Part shown: positions 62,306 through 64,000 of the stretch, in pieces
Layout: the number at the start of each line of letters is the position of its first letter
Position numbering within the stretch: the stretch's first letter is position 1
Assembly: GCA_025677815.1 (NCBI GenBank)
Contig: JAIXMP010000002.1
Span: 992,001 to 1,056,000, forward strand
Origin: Phascolomyces articulosus
Lineage: Eukaryota > Mucoromycota > Mucoromycetes > Mucorales > Lichtheimiaceae
DNA: 64,000 nt
Reading direction: 5' to 3'
The notes under the pieces: generated by a model
What the model was told of the DNA's origin: nothing
Database searches by the model: none
What the model saw: only the letters and a program-made list of their open reading frames with translations
Translations under genes and position numbers: made by a program

Positions 62306-64000
62306 TTCAAGACGACGATTCAAACCCAAAAACCCGGGTCGACCAACCAGATCGCATCGGTAAAACGTTTCTCCCGTAGGTTTATCCGTGGATGAATGGG
62401 TTGATCAACCATCCCGTTTTTGATGATCCCCATCCATCCCTACCAAATGCTGTCCCCTCGTCGCCCTGGATGATCAAGGTCACATCGCCCATGGATATTT
62501 TTTAAAAATAATGGATGTTGTGTTCTCTACGTAATAATAATTATATCGTAAAAATTATTATTTATTTTATGTTTTATCCAACCCTCTTTGATCATTCTCT
62601 TGTGTTTATTATATTGTCCCTCGTTATGCTCTCTCAGTATTTTATGTATCGTATGTCATTGTCTTATGTTTATTTCCATATTTATTTTTATTAATTTATT
62701 ATCGCGTAGAATATATAAAGGCAATGAATGTTGCATAAAATAAAACGGGAAAATCAATAATCTACTTATATACATTACCGTTGATTTACTTTATCTTTTA
62801 ATCATTTCCCTTGTGTCTAATCCTCAATTCCGGTTTCGTGGAATCTACCGAAGAATCTTGGTCCTATTTAACAGTAAATACTGGCAAGTGCGGCGATTAT
62901 CGAAAAGAATTCACAACGGATCTGACAATTTGTCATGTAAATATTGTAACTGCGACGTAATAATATATAAACACCTAGCCAGAAACCTAGCCAGCCACCT
63001 AGCTAGCTATAGCCATCCTCTACCACCACTATGGCTGCCATATAATATATACTACTAACTAGTGATGGTGGACCATTTTTTATGCTTTTTTTATATAACT
63101 CAATAGGAAGATATTTGACTATTACTGTAAAAAAGGATAGCTTGAAGGAGCTTGAAGGAAAATTGAATGATCTTTTCAGTTATGCTTAAAGGAGCTTGAA
63201 TATAATAACGTGTCGTGTCCGTAGGAAAAGAATACGCCAAATAGGTGTATCTAAATTTAAATAAGGAAGAAAAGAATAAATAATAAATAAAATAGAATAA
63301 CGCCATTATTATGAAATGGTGTGAATTAGAACGGTATACCAAATAAGGTATAATGTTCAACAATAAGAAAATAAGAAATGAATAAACGCCCTCTTAGCAT
63401 AAGGCGTAAATTAATAATAACAAATATCAATCCTCATCTCTATGGACTCATATAAACACATACCCGACAATAGATAAATAACTAGAAATAAACACTTCAT
63501 CGAAAAGTATAAAAGGACCTCAATTTTATTAGATAGTTGGATCATGACTATTTTTGATGAAATAAATCTATATAACAGTCTCAACGTATTCTTATCGTCT
63601 TTATTTTCTATTTTACTACCTTTTATATTTTTCACATAACGCAAGTCTAATTTGTATACTTATAAACAGGTTCAATTAGATAGTATGAGGAGGTGTGAAT
63701 ATGAATATAATAATGAAGTCGAGATATATGAATAATAAAATGATATGGGATCTTGGTTTACAAGATCCCTCTTTTTATATATGTCGAAATATAAGGGACT
63801 AATCTAATATCTATGCTAATATAAATGATCTACATTTCTATAACTATACTGGTCCATCTTATATTTCTACATACAACCATGCATTCGTCCATAACCATCC
63901 ATATGGTTATTTATATTGATCTGTCCAATTATCCTTGTATATATTAATATCCGCAGATATGCTGATCAATAACCTTATAGGTTGTATATCGCCGTAATGG
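62306..64000. other. Intergenic region, right edge
   Basis: A GC-richer strip to about 62480 holds GTTGATCAAC at 62400-62409. AT-rich DNA follows, with a CTAGCCAG/CTAGCTAG-like short repeat at about 62977-63010 and a direct repeat GGAGCTTGAA near 63145-63200. No gene is supported. Confidence 0.4.

Overview
The window is nuclear DNA from a fungus, most likely an early-diverging one of the Mucorales type. It is AT-rich, with many short GT-AG introns (about 50-100 nt), long homopolymer runs and serine-, asparagine- and glutamine-rich low-complexity protein segments. The gene set is typically fungal: recyclin-1, a Pho80-type cyclin, a formin, Rad9, Mzm1 and a secreted T2 ribonuclease. No rRNA, tRNA or CRISPR was found.

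Layout. 1.9-5.7 kb holds a phospholipase D gene and 6.05-6.6 kb a small Ser-rich protein with a zinc-knuckle-like end. 7.2-16.1 kb is an accessory block: two decayed LINE remnants flank a complete 5,566-bp DNA transposon (8998-14563). 16.2-27.4 kb carries an F-box/Sec10-like recyclin, a divergently transcribed cyclin, mitochondrial ribosomal protein mL41 and a long, unidentified helical protein. 28.7-36.2 kb is a diaphanous-type formin. 37.6-41.6 kb holds Rad9, a two-pass membrane protein and Mzm1. 42.0-42.7 kb contains a broken coding relic. 44.0-50.4 kb holds mitochondrial ATP synthase beta, an intronless F-box/LRR protein and a Tra2-like RRM protein. 52.0-56.8 kb holds a KARI-like NAD(P) protein and a WHIM/PHD chromatin protein. 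59.4-60.7 kb is a T2 ribonuclease. The last 3.3 kb shows no convincing gene.

The most unusual object is the transposon. Its 72-bp terminal inverted repeats match at 70 positions, it starts CAC and ends GTG, and it is flanked by a 3-bp CTG duplication. Five introns splice in frame to one 1,477-residue protein. That protein has N-terminal AT-hook-like motifs, a Cys-rich module, a DDE-like transposase core, and a complete DEDDy 3'-5' exonuclease lying between the second Asp and the best candidate for the catalytic Glu. It also ends in a Cys-rich tail. I could not assign it to a named superfamily from the sequence alone. A second oddity is a KARI-like protein that keeps the fold signatures but appears to lack several canonical catalytic residues.

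The host genes look like ordinary chromosomal genes, not a pathway cluster. Three of them (mL41, Mzm1, ATP synthase beta) serve the mitochondrion, and several others serve polarity and trafficking (recyclin, formin, phospholipase D).
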